Assembly: GCF_900110685.1 (NCBI RefSeq)
Contig: NZ_FOES01000031.1
Coordinates: forward strand, 1 to 33,539
From: Piscibacillus halophilus
GTDB lineage: Bacteria; Bacillota; Bacilli; Bacillales; Alkalibacillaceae
Direction: 5' to 3'
Length of the DNA stretch: 33,539 nt
Shown here: one piece after another, positions 32,545-33,539 of the stretch
How the letters are laid out: every line of letters starts with the position of its first letter
Position numbering within the stretch: position 1 is the first letter of the stretch
The notes under the pieces: model-generated
Told to the model about the DNA's origin: nothing
Database searches by the model: none
What the model saw: the letters and a program-made list of their open reading frames with translations, nothing else
Translations under genes and position numbers: made by a program

Positions 32545-33228
32545 ATGGATTTATTTACAGTTGAATTCTTTTCAGCTTTATTAGCTATTATCTTAATTGA
32601 TTTAGTATTAGCTGGTGACAATGCGGTTGTCATTGCGCTTGCAGCAAGAAATTTACCTAAACAACATCAAAAGAGAGCCATTATATGGGGGACATTCGGC
32701 GCTATATTTATTAGAGCGATCGCCACTATTTTTGTTGTTTGGCTATTAAAAGTTCCAGGCCTTCTCTTAGTAGGTGGAGTCGTCTTAATTTGGATCGCTT
32801 ATAAATTATTAACCGAGGATGAAGAAGTTGACGTTAAAGCAGGTGGAAGCTTATGGGCAGCCATCAAAACCATTATTATCGCAGATGCCATGATGGGATT
32901 AGATAATGTCCTAGCAGTTGCTGGTGCAGCACACGGAAGTATTTTATTAGTCGTAATCGGTCTCCTGATTTCGATTCCGATTATTGTTTTTGGAAGTCAA
33001 CTGGTCTTAAAACTCATGGAACGTTTCCCGATTATTATCACTCTTGGTGGCGCCGTTCTTGCTTGGACAGCCTCTAAAATGATTGTCAAAGAACCAATTA
33101 TTGCTCAGTTCTTTACAAATGAATTTTTGAAATATGGATTTGAAGCGATTGTCGTCATTGCGGTTATTGGATTAGGCTACTTGAAGAAAAAATCTATTGA
33201 AAGCACACAGGTGACGGGACAAGCATAA
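32545..33228 (+). CDS. TerC-family membrane protein, putative Mn2+ exporter
   Basis: 227 residues, about seven hydrophobic spans. TerC marks: DLVLAGDNAVVIALAARNLP near 20-39 and the second half-repeat IADAMMGLDNVLAVAGAAHGS near 111-131, each with a membrane-embedded Asp. B. subtilis YkoY/YjbE-type TerC proteins release manganese or metallate exoenzymes. The Mn riboswitch directly upstream points to Mn2+. GGGGGAG precedes the ATG by about 6 bases. Last chromosomal gene before the right-edge insertion sequence. Confidence 0.92.
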   Translation: MDLFTVEFFSALLAIILIDLVLAGDNAVVIALAARNLPKQHQKRAIIWGTFGAIFIRAIATIFVVWLLKVPGLLLVGGVVLIWIAYKLLTEDEEVDVKAGGSLWAAIKTIIIADAMMGLDNVLAVAGAAHGSILLVVIGLLISIPIIVFGSQLVLKLMERFPIIITLGGAVLAWTASKMIVKEPIIAQFFTNEFLKYGFEAIVVIAVIGLGYLKKKSIESTQVTGQA

Positions 33229-33230
33229 AA

Positions 33231-33304
33231 AGAGGCTGGGACAAAACCCAGTAAAATAAAAAATCGTGGAAGACATCAAAATTGATGTTCTCCACGATTT
33301 TTTT
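33231..33304 (+). terminator. Terminator region with GAGGCTGGGACAAAA module
   Basis: First a short hairpin CTGGG-loop-CCCAG (33236-33251) inside GAGGCTGGGACAAAACCC. Then a long imperfect stem (33258-33279 with 33282-33304, two mismatches in the middle) ends in seven T. The second hairpin is the TerC gene terminator. The first resembles an intergenic sequence I remember as common in Bacillales. Confidence 0.75.
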
Positions 33305-33333
33305 ATACTCTTTTTTAATTTTAGATAAACAAA

Positions 33334-33391
33334 AAGGATCCCCTTTGATAGAATTAAAGTAACTACACCATAACCCCAAAGGAGGATCCTT
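33334..33391 (+). promoter_or_regulatory. Hairpin burying the ribosome binding site of the right-edge transposase
   Basis: 14-bp stem with one bulged A (33334-33347 with 33377-33391), 29-base loop. The AAAGGAGG site at 33378-33385 is wholly within the right arm and the ATG at 33392 follows at once. Confidence 0.7.
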
Positions 33392-33539
33392 ATGTTTAAA
33401 CATTATAACATGAATCAAGTGGTTTTGCCTTTAGATTTAGAAATAAAATTAGACAAAGATGATATGGCTTTTGTTGTGAATGATTTAGTCGAACAAATTC
33501 CGGAAGAAGCTTTCGCAAGCTTTTCACGCGACACCGGCT
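33392..33539 (+). CDS. IS1182-like transposase, N-terminal part (cut by window edge)
   Basis: 49 codons open to the window end, beginning MFKHYNMNQVVLPLDLEIKL and continuing VNDLVEQIPEEAF. This fits the N-terminal domain of IS1182-family transposases of Bacillaceae, which begin with a short segment and a 'LPLDLE..L...D.A..V..LVE.IP.E.F' pattern. The DDE catalytic part lies outside the window, so integrity is unknown. AAAGGAGG stands 6 bases before the ATG but is locked in a hairpin. Confidence 0.72.
   Translation, partial: MFKHYNMNQVVLPLDLEIKLDKDDMAFVVNDLVEQIPEEAFASFSRDTG

Noticed and set aside
33194-33418. Minus-strand open frame across the right-hand terminator region.
   Set aside because: It covers two hairpins and the transposase leader, has no ribosome site and a translation without family resemblance.
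1-33539. CRISPR arrays, tRNA or rRNA genes, prophage or toxin-antitoxin loci.
   Set aside because: I looked for regular repeat-spacer patterns, cloverleaf-like segments and rRNA words and saw none; the HTH pair at 23629-24135 has a membrane protein partner rather than a toxin.

Overview
The window is low-GC chromosomal DNA of a Gram-positive, endospore-former-type bacterium of the Bacillaceae. The family is suggested by gene content and by gene neighbourhoods that I remember from Bacillus subtilis: yugO/yugN/yugJ/yugI/patB, ribDEBAH behind an FMN riboswitch, and bioY/pepA/yuiD/yuiC/yuiB/yumB/yumC. Many proteins are rich in Asp and Glu and several surface proteins are very acidic. That would fit a halotolerant relative (Halobacillus/Virgibacillus/Oceanobacillus type), but species cannot be set from here. 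All synteny statements are from memory, not from a search.

Layout. 1-230: N-terminus of an IS91-like transposase cut by the window edge. 361-2685: ytkD-type NUDIX hydrolase, a secreted protein, a lipoprotein and a small conserved protein. 2748-3608: siderophore ABC ATPase (YusV type) under a Fur-boxed promoter. 3712-12666: nearly complete menaquinone locus, menF-D-H-B-E-C leftward and menA plus a MenI-like thioesterase rightward from a divergent promoter pair. 12681-17739: YteA-like protein, K+ channel (YugO), YugN, iron alcohol dehydrogenase, S1 protein, PatB C-S lyase. 17773-18784: SodC lipoprotein, a 21-bp-period repeat array and a small membrane protein. 18873-22566: riboflavin operon with FMN riboswitch. 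22650-24845: VLRF1/baeRF-type protein, an autoregulated-looking membrane-protein/HTH pair with twin operators, a frameshifted gene remnant and an NTF2-like protein. 24921-26360: deoD and biotin transporter bioY with a BirA operator. 26422-32344: pepA, yuiD, yuiC, yuiB, NDH-2-like yumB with a Rex/Fnr-like dyad, and ferredoxin-NADP reductase yumC. 32388-33228: Mn2+ (yybP-ykoY) riboswitch and a TerC-family membrane protein. 33392-33539: N-terminus of an IS1182-like transposase cut by the other edge.

How it fits together. The core is redox cofactor supply: menaquinone from chorismate, flavins, NADH and ferredoxin reductases that use flavin and feed the quinone pool, superoxide detoxification, and metal homeostasis (Fur, Mn riboswitch). 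Regulation is unusually readable: Fur box inside a promoter spacer, FMN aptamer, BirA operator over a -35, Rex/Fnr-like dyad and Mn riboswitch with its terminator. No wholly new multi-gene system is evident. The less explained items are the twin-operator HTH module, the 21-bp tandem array, the long hairpin caging the yuiC start, the orphan plus-strand terminator before patB, and the hairpin burying the ribosome binding site of the right-edge transposase.
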